A DNA stretch of 64,000 nucleotides from Centrapalus pauciflorus (Eukaryota; Streptophyta; Magnoliopsida; Asterales; Asteraceae). The notes under the pieces were generated by a model that made no database searches, was not told where the DNA came from, and saw only the letters and a program-made list of their open reading frames with translations. Each line of letters begins with the position of its first letter. The stretch's first letter is position 1. The DNA lies in contig JAANYP010003718.1 of NCBI GenBank assembly GCA_020465985.1, positions 310,001 to 374,000 on the forward strand, in the 5' to 3' direction. Made by a program: the position numbers and the translations under genes. This document shows, piece by piece, positions 23,103 through 34,030 of this stretch.

Positions 23103-23654
23103 TAGGGGTGTTATTCGGGCGGGCTAAACGGGTTTCGGGTTATTCGGGTATGAGGGTATATGTTAACTACCCGAACCGAATAAGAGAACGGGTTAATCGG
23201 TTTTGGGTTAAATGAGTATCGGGTTATTCGGTTTGGGTAAAATGGGTTAATCGGTTTTAGTATAAAAATAGATACCTCTATAAAATGGTTTAAATGAGTC
23301 AAAAGCATTGGGTAAAACGGGTTAAAAAGTTTAAAAATAAATATTTATAATATTCTATATATGGGGAACCGTGCAGGAGTCAAAAAGAGTCGTGTTTTTG
23401 TTTGTAAAAAATAAAAACCTACATTTTTACTAAAGTAGACGCAAGATGCCAATATGCGATGATATATTATTATTATTATTAATGTTTTAATTATTGATAT
23501 ATAGGTTATTCGGGTAACCCGAACTTTTTGCTTCCCACCCGATACCCGAACCGAAAACCTTATTCGGTTACAATTTTACCCGATTAACAAAACCGAATAA
23601 CCCGACCCATTTAACCCGAATAAGGTTCGGGTGCGTTTATTTTGCACACCCCTA
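23103..23654. mobile_element. hAT-type non-autonomous element with 8-bp target duplication
   Basis: Ends TAGGGGTG and CACCCCTA are inverse. The flanks are GCTGTATT at 23095-23102 and 23655-23662, a perfect 8-bp duplication as made by hAT transposases. Both ends are filled with variants of CGGGTTATTCGGG and its inverse, the subterminal repeats such transposases bind. There is no transposase inside. Confidence 0.85.
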
Positions 23655-24845
23655 GCTGTATTTGAGTCAGCCCTCCTTAATTCATAATGTGCATCCTCGT
23701 TGCTTATGTGTTGTATGTGCTCGTCTGCTTCTCTATGTGATTCGAATTCATTGTTAATACTATAATTTATACGATCGTAAATTGTATGTCAAAGTAATAT
23801 GTACACGACTACACGGTACATGTATTGTGGGTGTAATGGTGGATAAGAAATTGGTGTTTGGTAGTATGAGTTTCGCAAACACGGTGATTCAATAACCTCA
23901 TTTGATTCCATGAAAGACCAATGAGTCAGTTTGTCCAATGAATCAAGTTTAACTCCAAAAAAAACTGGAGCGTGAGATATCGTATATGTGGGCCCACTTA
24001 ACTCTGTGAGCGACCGGAGCGTGGAACAGAAATCACATCAAGCATGCATCTTTAATATTGTCACGTAATATTTAACGACATCCATGTTATTGATTCTTAA
24101 TGTGTCATTGTGAATATTATGTTTGTAGTAGGATGACTTGTTAGGCAATTGCTTACCCTGTATGGAGACCTATTTTTTATCCAAAGACCACCGGTTTGAA
24201 CAACGATGCATCAACATTCGAAGACGAAGAAACCATGCATAGATGACGAAGATGAACAACAATGACGATTACGAACATGCAGGTGACGAAGATATTGAAC
24301 GAAGATAGGAATCTTTGATTAGAAGAAGATGACAAAGATGTGCATCTCGTCAACCGGTAAAATAATATTGATGTAAAAAATTGAAGATGATGCATGGTTA
24401 GAAATGTTAAAATCCGAATGAACATTATGATGATTAGTTTTAAATCTGGATACACATGAAGGTGAATGATTATGCATGACTGGAAATATTCAAACCGACG
24501 ATGAACACGAAGATGAACATGTTGATGCATGCATGATACAATGTCGAATCCGTATGAAGGTTTATGAAGATTAACGAATATGCATATTTTTTTCAAATTA
24601 TATAAATTTTGTTAAATTTAGAATTGTCGTAATCAAATTTATTTTAGCATTAATTATTTAATTATTTGATGTGATATTAAATTAATATAAAATTTAAATT
24701 GATTTTACTAATTATACTGTATTACCCGTACTACCTTTCACTAAATGCATACGATACGTTGCACAACCAGATGCATGAGATATAATGCATGTGGTTTCCT
24801 ATGGTTTCTCGATGCATGTGCTTTTTCATTGAATTCATTCGTGTG

Positions 24846-24848
<3 letters not shown>
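23655..24848. other. Intergenic DNA with a GATGA/ATGCAT-rich tract
   Basis: From 24180 to 24590 the plus strand is rich in GATGA, GAAGATGA and GATGCATG, which makes long but meaningless reading frames. No gene or element end is recognised elsewhere in the stretch. Confidence 0.45.
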
Positions 24849-24942
<94 letters not shown>

Positions 24943-24960
24943 ATGTATATGTACACACAC
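24849..24960. repeat. Compound microsatellite (AC)n(AT)n
   Basis: (AC)16 at 24849-24880 runs directly into (AT)27 at 24881-24934, then GTATGTATATGTATATGTACACACAC. Reading frames of alternating Ile-Tyr or Thr-His across it are artefacts. Confidence 0.95.
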
Positions 24961-26005
24961 GTTTAAGTTCCATGGAGTCATGGAGTCCCATATTAAATAT
25001 ATACATTTTTGCATGCAATAAATTTTTTTTTTTATTGTAATAAACTTCAAATGATGAAACTCATCAGTCATAAACCATTTTTGAACATTTTAATAGGGTG
25101 TTGTTATACGTACAACCTCAAATCCATTAATTATGCTAATAGCACACTCATCTCTCTATTAATTACTTGACTAGTGGTGTGAGTCCCACAAAGGTCACAT
25201 AAATATATTTTTTTTATTTTTGAGAAATATGATACTCACATATATTAATCACACACTTATAATTTATCATTTCATTTTATTTGAGCGATGCTAACGGGAC
25301 ACCCCTACATCTTCCTACTCTTCCTAGCTTCTTTTTTTATTAACAACCACGACCATATTTAATACCCACATCCATTCATCTTATTTATTTTTTACTTACT
25401 GTTTTTTCCTAAAAGAAATATATATATTTCTGGCACGTTATTTTATCAAAACACATACATGCAAAAAATGTGTACGTATTTAAAACAATATAAAAACATT
25501 AAACAAACAACATACATAATAAAAGGAAGCAAGTATTTTTTGTGCATGTTTAAAAAATCACAAACATGTATCTAAATAGTAATTAGTTTAATTTATAAGT
25601 CATTAAATAATAATATTAATTAATTTATAAATTACATAATAAGTTTATTAATTAGCAATACAAAATATATATTTAAGAAAACAATACAATAAGTAAATAA
25701 CATATTTCATAACAATTTGTTTATTGTGATATAAAGTATAAACGTTAAGTCTAAATTATATCGATTCCAAAAAAGTTTAATTTAAAAACAAAAGTTTAGA
25801 TGAATGATAATAAAGTAACTAATATATATATATATATACACACACACATATATAACTAAATAAATAATAGTTATAACAAATAATTATATTGCACATATAT
25901 TTTTTTATTAAAATCATTATTCATATATTTATATTTTGATATATATACATTTTATATAAATAGTTTTATCAAAATTATTCACATAGTTTTTTATATGTTT
26001 ACATA
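24961..26005. other. AT-rich intergenic DNA
   Basis: No gene is seen. Contains TGAGCGATGCTAACGGGACACCCCTACATCTTCC near 25283-25316 as one of few GC-containing patches, and short (TA)n/(CA)n runs at about 25820-25850. Confidence 0.4.
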
Positions 26006-26770
26006 TCTATACTTCTATACTATATATAATAAGAAAACCAATTGGAGTTTCTGGACCATTGGATGGAAAGAAATCAATGGTCCAGATTAATGACAACTCA
26101 TAATTATTTATGAAATGTCTCTTATACCCTTAATTAAAATAAATAATTATACATATGCCATTATTTTAATTCATTTTCCAAATTTACTACACTACCTTAA
26201 TTACATTAAATTTTGATTTTAATTTTTTCATTAATGAATTAATATTTACCTAAAATAAATATGTGTCATTATTATCCTTAATGATCATAAGTTAAATTCA
26301 AATGTAAAAATTTGAATTTAAACGTAGAAGTGTAGTAAATAAAGTTAAAAAAATTTTGTTAATTATTTTGCTAACAAGAATTAAAATTTAATTGATAAAA
26401 CTTCAATTGTGAATATGATAAATTTTGATTGTTGATTTTCAGATATTTCATTTTTATATTTTATCAATTTCAAAATATACACATTCACATAATTGAAGTT
26501 TTTTGTTTCTTACATTGATATTTCATATTTGAAGTTAATAAAAATTAAAAGAAACATTTTTGCAAACACATATTATCTGTTTTTAATAATACAATAAAAT
26601 AATATTTTTTTAATTAATATCAAACAACTAAGTATTTTTTTATCTTTAAATTAACTAGCTTTCAATTTTTTTTTATTTTAATTATATATAAATTTTATAA
26701 TAATTTAGTAATATATAAAAAAATATGTATTTTCTAAATCAACCCATGTAATACATGGGTTGATTAACCT
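26006..26770 (+). mobile_element. Helitron, same 5' family as the nested one at 53170
   Basis: The 5' end A|TCTATACTTCTATACTATATATAATAAG leads into CCAATTGGAGTTTCTGGACC and ATTGGATGGAAAGAAATCAATGGTCC, shared with the inverted Helitron at 53170-53766. The 3' end has the stem-loop CCCATGTAATACATGGG, but the terminal CTAG has decayed to CCTA. The interior is non-coding. Confidence 0.6.
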
Positions 26771-27304
26771 ATATATTATAATAAAACAAAATAATTCATG
26801 TCATATGTCACTTCTACAATACAAGAAAATTTTATTTTTCCACCTCTTTTTCCAAATTTAACACATTAACTTAATTGCATTAAATTTTGACTTTATTTTT
26901 TTCATTAATTAATTAGTAATAAATTAGATTTTGTAACATTTAAAATTAATGTTTACCTAAAATAAATATCTATCATTATTGTCCATAATAATCATAATTA
27001 GATCCAAATGTAAAATTGGAATTAGTTGTGGAAATTATTATTATTATTATGTATAATAAAGGAAGACATCAAATGCACGTGTCACATCTACGTTCACCAA
27101 AAAGATAATTACAACTTATAAAAAATAAAAGATAAATACAATTTAATATTTTTAAAAAATATAAATATACTCTATTTTTAATCTGTAAATAATAAAAAAA
27201 AAACATAATTATTATTTTTGTATGTTTTTATTTTTTACTCATATACATTTTATATAAATAAATTTAATTAAAAATATCCACATAATACCTGGGTTATAAA
27301 CTAT
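26771..27304 (+). mobile_element. Decayed Helitron remnant(s)
   Basis: TATATATTATAATAAAAC at 26771 resembles Helitron 5' ends seen at 38444. A second such start (ATGTATAATAAAGGAAGACA, followed by CACGTGTCAC) lies near 27049. The stem-loop CCACATAATACCTGGG and TTATAAACTATT near 27290 look like a worn 3' end. Boundaries are uncertain. Confidence 0.35.
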
Positions 27305-27479
27305 TCTAATTAATAAAATCTTTATATAGTACGAAGACTGCTAAACTAATTAGTTATTACAGTATAATGGCTAGTAATTAATATCATTCAATAGTTATCA
27401 TAAAATGATAACTAATAGTCTAGTATTATCATCTACTTTAAATATGAAATATTCTATGAATAGTGATAAATGAGGAGTT

Positions 27480-27960
27480 CACTGGCTTTTGTGAGTGGCG
27501 ATCAACTCCAATAGGAAGGCCTTAAAAGAGCTGAGTTCACTGTTGTAGGATCCGAAGTCATTCAAACTAAAAGCTCAAGAAAGGATGATCATTTGCGAAA
27601 ATTAGATAACTCTGACTCCTTTTCTATTAAGTGCTTATGTTCCTTACTACTTATGGTGAATTTTGTATGGAACTCTTGAATTCCATTAAAATTTAACATT
27701 GCAGTTTGTAGATTCTTCCGGAATATATTACCTACAAATGATAACTTGGACAACAAATATATTTTTATAATGAGAATTGTTTATTATGTGATAATGAAAT
27801 GTAATCCAGGCGGAATTTATTCTTCGATTGTTGCAAAGTTCTTCTGATGTGGCATAAAGTGTGGAGTTGGTGGTACATTCCTTATCTTCCTCTTAGTCGC
27901 ATAATGAGTTTGTACAATGGATTGGTATCGATTTGTTGTCAAATGAATCAAATGTGCATA
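27480..27960 (+). pseudogene. LINE remnant: zinc-binding region after the reverse transcriptase
   Basis: In shifting frames it reads LDNSDSFSIKCLCSLL, then LPTNDNLDNKYIFI, then NCLLCDNE and NLFFDCCKVLLMWHKVWSWW. This follows the zf-RVT domain of plant LINEs (W-x-L-x-x-SGxFSVxS ... LPTxxNL ... CxxC ... HLFFxCxxSxxxW). Frameshifts and a stop show it is dead. No reverse transcriptase core is found upstream. Confidence 0.6.
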
Positions 27961-28595
27961 GTATATGTTATATATTACTGAATGCATGTTCTTATCATTA
28001 TTGTTGTTATATTACTCTTCACCACATCAGAAATTACGGGGTTGCAAGCTAATAGATACCTAAATGTAGGATAACAATTTAATTAAGTTTCTTTTTTAAA
28101 ATAAAATTTCTCTTTGCTTGGGATTCCTACATTATCTATTCATCTACATGTATATGTGTGGGCATTTTCTCCAATGACTTGTGGATATCACATTACATAA
28201 ATGCCTTTTTGGGTAATAATAACCCTATTTTATTTGGTGACATTATGCTAAAAATCTTAAAAGTAAAACAATTTTTCGATTAAGTCCCATTTTCATATTT
28301 TTTCCATGATAAGTCCCCCAACTATCCAAACCTTATAAATTCTATCAATTTTTTTAACTTGATACCGGTATAAAATCAGTTACAAATCCACGTGACACCG
28401 GTTGTTGCTGATGTGTAATTATAAACAAAAAATATATCCATTTTATGTTAAGGCAACTTTCAATTCCGCCTTCGACTATGCCTCACAAACAACCATCAAT
28501 TTATGGTAAGTCAGAATAAATGTACTTACTTGTTGTTGAAGTTGAGAACTTCCACAAGCAACCTTTAATTTCGTTTTTGACGTACCTGTTAAGAT
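27961..28595. other. AT-rich DNA with half of a foldback element
   Basis: 28270-28500 contains ATTAAGTCCCATTTTC, AAGTCCCCCAACTATCC and GATACCGGTATAAAATC, phrases common in Mutator-like foldback MITEs, but the answering arm is not seen. No coding sequence is recognised. Confidence 0.35.
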
Positions 28596-28640
28596 CTAGT
28601 TGAATACTCGTGCGTTGCTCGAGTGACATGTTTCAAAATT
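28596..28640 (-). mobile_element. Isolated Helitron 3' end (minus strand)
   Basis: Read on the minus strand, GTCACTCGAGCAACGCACGAGTATTCAACTAG forms a stem-loop (ACTCG / CGAGT) followed by CTAG. The matching 5' end to the right was not found; the hAT element at 28798 may interrupt it. Confidence 0.4.
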
Positions 28641-28797
28641 AATATTTATTAACTAAAAAACGACATCAATAAAAAATATTTTATTCAGGAAACTCTATAT
28701 TATTTGTAAAGAAAAAATTACCTATTTTTCATCGTGAAAAAAGATTTAAAACCCATTATTAATTAATGTCAATAATAATTTTGTAAGAACTTAAAAC

Positions 28798-29268
28798 TAG
28801 GCATGGCAACGGGGCGGGTATGACCGGGGATTTCATTTCCCGTCCCGCGCCCATCCCCATCGGGTATTGACTTCTCTTCCCCATCCCCGACCCCATCGAG
28901 TATCGGGTTTTTAAACATTCTAACAAATTACTAAGTTTATATTACAAATTATAGTTTTAATAAGTATATATACATGTATACAACTTTATAACAAATGATC
29001 TCAACATATTTAAATATATAAATTGTTAAATAATAGTTTATAATACAACGAAAATAGTAAATATATACGTAAAAAACTTATAAAAGTATAGAATAAAATT
29101 ACATAAATATAATAATTTATACTACGATATTAAATAGGACTGGGGTCGGGGCGGAGATTAAAGTGTTTCCCATCCCCATCCCCGTTCAACTCGGGTTCGG
29201 AGAATTCCCGGTAAAGTCAGGGTCAAGTTTCGGGTTTCCCACCGGGTCAGGTTTTTTTGCCAAGCCTA
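28798..29268. mobile_element. hAT-type non-autonomous element with perfect 8-bp target duplication
   Basis: The ends TAGGCATGGCAA and, inverted, TAGGCTTGGCAA are terminal repeats. CTTAAAAC flanks both sides (28790-28797 and 29269-29276). Both ends are GC-rich (CGGGGCGGGTATGACCGGGG and the inverse GACCCGGTGGG), while the middle is AT-rich. No coding capacity is present. Confidence 0.85.
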
Positions 29269-29322
29269 CTTAAAACATAAAACATAAAATAAGATTTATT
29301 TAATGTATGCATATATATTTAA

Positions 29323-31252
29323 GAGTGTGGGGAGTACCCACCTCTCCCAAACCCATCTTTCTGTACACGTCAGCGCCACATCAGCTGTTCTCTCTCCACC
29401 TTTCCCCACCTTTCTAACTAGGAAATACCCATCTTTCTTAACCTTTCCATCTTTCTTAATTTTTTTAACATTTTAATTAATTTTAACTAACAAAACAAAT
29501 ACTAGAATTAAAATAATTAATTTCATAAAATATTTAAAAACTATTACATAAACTAAAAATTAAAAATTACCGAATTAAAATAAAAAAAATACATAACAAT
29601 AAATAAAAACTAAAATTACGATTGAACATTAAAAAAATACAAACTAGCCGTCTAAATTTGGTATTTGGGCAAGTGCAATATGTTCCACAAGATCTGAGCG
29701 AAGGTTATTGTGTGTTTCCCGATTACGAATTTCCAGTAACGTATTTTGATATACTTCATTGGAAGCGGAATGTTGATTGGATGGAAGCTCGGTTTCTTGA
29801 AATGAACATATCGCGAACCCTTCGTCTTCTAATATCATATTGTGTAATATGACACAAGCATACATGATTTGTCTAATTTTATTTTGGTGCCATGGTCGTG
29901 CGAGGTTGTTTAGTATAGCAAAACGAGATTTGAGTACACCAAAAGCTTGTTCGATGTCTTTTCTTGCCGACTCTTGTGCTGCCTTGAATCTTTTTCGTTT
30001 GTCATCGGTTGGACACGAAAAAGCTTTCACAAAAGTCGCCCACTCGGGATATATCCTGTCGGTTAGATAGTATCCATGTTTGTATTCTGTTCCGTTAATA
30101 ACAAAAGGAACAACCGGTGCGATCCCGTTTAAAACGTCGTTGAATACTGGTGATTGATTAATCACATTGATGTCGTTGTTGGAACCCGCGACGCCAAAAA
30201 ATGCATGCCAAATCCATAAATCTTGTGACGCAACGGCTTCCAACATAATTGTCGAATATTGGTGATCGCCTCGCATATATTGTCCTCGCCATTCTGTAGG
30301 GCAATTTCTCCATGCCCAATGTGTACAGTCAATACTGCCAAGCATTCCACGAAATCCATGTTTTGCTTCATGGAACGCGTACAACTGATGAACATCAAAT
30401 TCAGTCGGTCTACGCAAATATTTGCGTTTGTATAGCTGAATAATTCCCTTACAGAATTCTTGCAAGGTTTCACGCGATGTTCTTTCAGACATAAAAAGAC
30501 AGTCGTCAATCGAATCAGCCACCATGCCATATGCGAGTTGCCGAATAGCAGATGTGCACTTTTGTAACGCCGTAAATCCCCTTCTACCTCGAGCATCCCA
30601 TCGCAAGGTAAAATATTCAAAGTGTTGCTCCATATCGTAAACTATTCGTAGGAATAGTTCTTTGCGCATCCGGAACCTCCTTCTGAACATATCATCTCCA
30701 TAGACAGGATTTTGAGTAAAATAATTGCGCATCAGACGTTCATTTGCAGCTGCTCGGTCTCTATGAATTGGAATTCTTCGTCTAGGTTGCGGAGAGCTGG
30801 CATTTATAAAAGCTTCAAAAAGTTCTTGATAATACTCTTGAGATTCGTCTTGAGTTTCGTATTCGCTTGATGAGTTTGACGACGAAGACGTAGTATACGG
30901 TTCCATCACAATAAAAATAAAATTGTGATTGATTGGAAATAATTTTAGGTTAAATGAAAGAGAGAATTTTGAATGTGTATAGATTGAGAGAAATGGGAAA
31001 GATGTATGTTAAATGTGTTGTGAAGATATATTTATAGGGAAAAATATTTAATAAAAAATTTTTTTTTTTATTTGAAACGGTCACATGACCGTTGAGGTAT
31101 AAAAGAGAAGAGATGGAGCGGGGTGCAGCGGGGACGTGGAGCCGGGGATGGTTCGATTTCAGCGGGGCCGCGGGGGTGGGGGTGGTGTAGCCGCCGGCTT
31201 CGGCTGATGTGGCGAAGCCGCCCCGCTCCCGGCTTGGGTACTCCCACCTCTC
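29323..31252 (-). mobile_element. PIF/Harbinger DNA transposon with open transposase frame
   Basis: Terminal repeats GAGTGTGGGGAGTACCCA (left) and, inverted, GAGAGGTGGGAGTACCCA (right) bound a 1.93-kb element. TTAA lies at both outer edges (29319-29322, 31253-31256), which includes the TWA target typical of the group. It carries one long gene, the transposase, on the minus strand. The second gene usual for plant Harbingers (a Myb-like DNA-binding protein) has no room. The left subterminal region repeats CATCTTTCTTAA. Confidence 0.75.
29644..30909 (-). CDS. PIF/Harbinger transposase (DDE nuclease)
   Basis: Cuts and rejoins DNA at the element's ends. The frame is open over 421 residues, the normal length. 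Residues 1-60 are a Ser/Glu-rich leader with a basic patch (PQPRRRIPIHRDRAAANERL). The helical region around FRRRFRMRKELFLRIV precedes the nuclease core. Core motifs: GSIDCTHWAW with D194, GSNNDINV with D246, YYLTDRIYPEW with D284, and DIEQAFGVLKSRF with E320. D194, D284 and E320 fit the DDE triad of the DDE_Tnp_4 family. VILHNMILEDEG near the C-terminus is also typical. The start MMEPYTT follows an AT-rich leader. No frameshift or stop is seen, so it could be active, although plant family members also need a Myb-like partner that is not encoded here. A domesticated ALP1/HARBI1-like gene is unlikely because the element's ends are present. Confidence 0.92.
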   Translation of the reverse strand: MMEPYTTSSSSNSSSEYETQDESQEYYQELFEAFINASSPQPRRRIPIHRDRAAANERLMRNYFTQNPVYGDDMFRRRFRMRKELFLRIVYDMEQHFEYFTLRWDARGRRGFTALQKCTSAIRQLAYGMVADSIDDCLFMSERTSRETLQEFCKGIIQLYKRKYLRRPTEFDVHQLYAFHEAKHGFRGMLGSIDCTHWAWRNCPTEWRGQYMRGDHQYSTIMLEAVASQDLWIWHAFFGVAGSNNDINVINQSPVFNDVLNGIAPVVPFVINGTEYKHGYYLTDRIYPEWATFVKAFSCPTDDKRKRFKAAQESARKDIEQAFGVLKSRFAILNNLARPWHQNKIRQIMYACVILHNMILEDEGFAICSFQETELPSNQHSASNEVYQNTLLEIRNRETHNNLRSDLVEHIALAQIPNLDG

Positions 31253-33483
31253 TTAAGTTGGCGGGTCGGTCGGTTGACCCGGATTTCTCATTTATTTTTT
31301 CTTTCCCCTTCTTTCTCGGACACAAAGTCACAAACACATCTCACATTCACAAAGTGTTTCCACTGACCGGCGCACCAACAACCACCCTCGATTCCTCTCT
31401 CTAATCTTTCTCCACTCGTCCCTCGTCCCTCGTTCTCGCACATAACGGCAGCGTCCTAACCCTAATGCCGCCGCCGCATAACACCACTACGCCGCCATCG
31501 CTCGGCCTCACTCATTCTCCATCCCGCTCAACCACTCGGTTTCATGGTTCACACTCTCACCTCACTCTCGGCGCTCACACACCGTGGCTGACCAGGGCCA
31601 TTGCGGCCGCTCCTGGTGCAGCGCCGCCGTTCACGAAACCACAACCATCACCGCTCAAAACCCTAATATCAGGTTTGTTTTTCTTATCTCGTTTTATACA
31701 TTTGACGAGTATTTTGATTTTAAGGTCTGGTTCAAGAAAGGGTTTTGAAGGTAAGGGTTTCAAATGGTTTTCAGATATCGTTAAGGTTTCTTCTTCTCGA
31801 TCTTGTTCTTTTCGAGGGTAAGGGTTTCAAATCACAGGCTTCTTCGATCAGATCTTGTTCTTTTCGAGGGTAAGGGTTTCAAATCACAGGCTTCTTCGAT
31901 CAGATCTTTTTCATAATTTGTATGTGGTTAGGTTGGGTTTTTGATTTTCGAATCTCGTTCACGAATATTTTGATTTTAAGATCTGGTTCATGAAAGGGTT
32001 TTGAAGGTAATCAAATAGTTTTTAGATCTTGTTTAAGGTTTCTTCTTCGCCATCTTGTTCTTGTTTCACCCTTGGTTTTCAAGGGTTTGGATTTGTTCAT
32101 TTAGGGGTTTGGATTTTTTCCCATGATCGGTAATGGAATGGTTTTCAAATCCGCTTGGTTTTGCCTTTTTCTTTCAATTTAGAGTTTGTTCAAATTTAGG
32201 GTTTTTGATTTCCAGGTTTGTTCAAAGTCATAATTATGTGGTTTTTAGATAAGCGGTTTGTTCAAGGTTATAATTATGAGTTGTCTAGCGAAGATGTTCA
32301 ACTTTTAGATATGTGGTTTTTGTTTGATTTAGTCCCATGAATTCCTGTATTGTTTTGTTTTTTAACAACAAATCTATTTTAAAATTTCTTTATTAATAAG
32401 AAAAGTTCTAGCAGTCATGATATGGATGTTTTTGTTTGATTTATTCCCATTTTATGAAGTACAGGGCATTCGTTTATGCACAACCACATAGACAAGAAAT
32501 TATTCAGGATCCACAGACTTACCAGTAGAGAGATTCAATCTGTCTGCAAGGTTAACAAGATCACAACTAACATCACCAAGATGCCATGGCAAAGCTCCCA
32601 AACTCTATAGATTGTAAGTGTTTTTATATGATTGTTTATTTGTCTTATTTATTGTAGTTGGTTTGGTTTCAATGTTTTGCATCCATGTCCAGGTAAACAA
32701 TAAAGATGAATTCTACTAAAAGTAGCTAAATTTTCTTACCAACCAAATGGATCTTAAATTTGTTTCAAGGGATGCCACTTTTTTGGTGTAGGAGTGTACT
32801 TGGCATGCTGTGAGATGTGAATTTACTTTTGTAAAGAATCAAGTTATTTAGAACATGAATTGATGTCATTTTTAGTCTAGATAGAAATTTTGTATTTCGA
32901 ATATAGTATATATTTGCATTGTGTGAGGGAAGTAAAAACTGAGATTTGTGTACGTAGAGTCGATTGGCCAGAGGTATGATTATACATATTTATATAGACT
33001 TTTTAGGGGTGTGTTGGTGTGTATGGTTTGTGTTTTGGTAAATTTCGTTTTATATAAGTTTGATTTTTAAAATGTTGGGAAAAAAGCTTAATATCAAGCT
33101 AGCTTTTATAGAGTTTGAGACTTTGAGTAATATCAAAAGTCGATCACTAAATTGCTTCAGTGATGGTTTTAGGTAAATTGTTCAAATTTGTCGGTTAAAT
33201 CATTGAGCTATTCAATGTACCTATTTATGTACTAATCTGAACCTAAATGGACCATGTGTACGTTTTATTTAGGTCCACTATGTAACTTTTGTATTTTTAT
33301 GATTATATATCTTTTATGATTTCTTACATGTTGTATTTTTAGCCTGTCCTGATTAGCTTAGGTAAAATGTTTACTGTTATCTCAAATATTTTAAAGTAAA
33401 TTTCGTATGACTTGCAACATACTATATAAGAATAAAAAGAGAACTAAGAAACTAAAGTTATCAGATAATAATGAACTTACTTA
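31253..33483 (+). other. Gene-like leader and intron DNA between two Harbinger elements
   Basis: 31320-31670 is unusually C-rich, with TCTCTCTAATC, many CTCGTCCCTCG repeats and CCCTAA, like a plant 5' leader. It ends ATATCAG|GTTTGTTTT, a good donor followed by a long T-rich intron. Around 32465-32555 the stretch between ATGAAGTACAG and TGCAAG|GTTAAC could be an exon, but its frames are closed. It may be an old gene start, a captured gene fragment or a non-coding transcript. No protein family is recognised. Confidence 0.35.
31799..31902 (+). repeat. Perfect 52-bp tandem duplication
   Basis: The unit beginning GATCTTGTTCTTTTCGAGGG occurs twice head to tail (31799-31850, 31851-31902) with no visible differences, followed by a partial third start (GATCTT). 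Confidence 0.9.
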
Positions 33484-34030
33484 ACCATGAGAGCGAACGG
33501 TATACCGCCCCCCGAGAGGGCTTCGGCCTTGCCACATGGTCTTGAGGCTGGCGGTTACACCGCCCTCGGTCCTCTGCCCCGCCGAAATCCGGCCCCCTCC
33601 GGCCTTCCACCCTCGAACGGCTCTGTTGCCTTTTTTTGTTTTTCTTTGTGCTTTAACCCCACACATGGATAACACACACACACACATATATACATATATA
33701 TTTATCCTCTATAACTAATACATTCATTACATTTATTTACACATTGTTTTTACAACTACAACATATCTTTTCGTAATTTTTAGTTTCGTAATTTTTTTTG
33801 ATATTTAGTTTCGTAATATTTTTAAATCTTAGTTTTTTAGTTTCGTAATTTTTTAAGTTCAAGTTTTTTAGTTTTGTAATTTTATCATGTGATACTTTTA
33901 AATATTTATGAAATTAATTATTTTAGTTTTAATTGTTTTGTTAATTAAAATGAATTTATTTTAAAAAAATTAAGAAAGATGGAAAAGTTTAGAAAGATGA
34001 GTATCGGAAAGGTGGATATACCCACCACCC
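33484..34030 (+). mobile_element. Deleted, inverted relative of the Harbinger element
   Basis: The right 330 bp (33700-34030), read inverted, closely follow the left end of the element at 29323: GGGTGGTGGGTATATCCACC, then CATCTTTCTAAACTTTTCC, CATCTTTCTTAATTTTTTTA, then AATAATTAATTTCATAAA. The left 170 bp match the other end, read inverted (GGCTTCG, CCACAT, GGCGGTTACACC, CCGAAAT). So both ends are kept and the transposase is gone. Flanking triplets are TTA and TAA, so the target duplication is not clean. Confidence 0.7.

Noticed and set aside
24177..24596. 139-codon minus-strand frame
   Set aside because: Produced by the GATGA/GATGCAT-rich tract; no protein-like features.
24731..25071. Overlapping frames with long Ile-Tyr or Thr-His runs
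   Set aside because: Translations of the (AC)n(AT)n microsatellite.
30162..30620. 152-codon minus-strand frame
   Set aside because: Out-of-frame shadow of the Harbinger transposase on the same strand.
31465..31821. 118-codon frame starting MPPPHNTTT
   Set aside because: Low-complexity Pro/Thr/His content, crosses a likely splice donor and runs into T-rich intron; no family.
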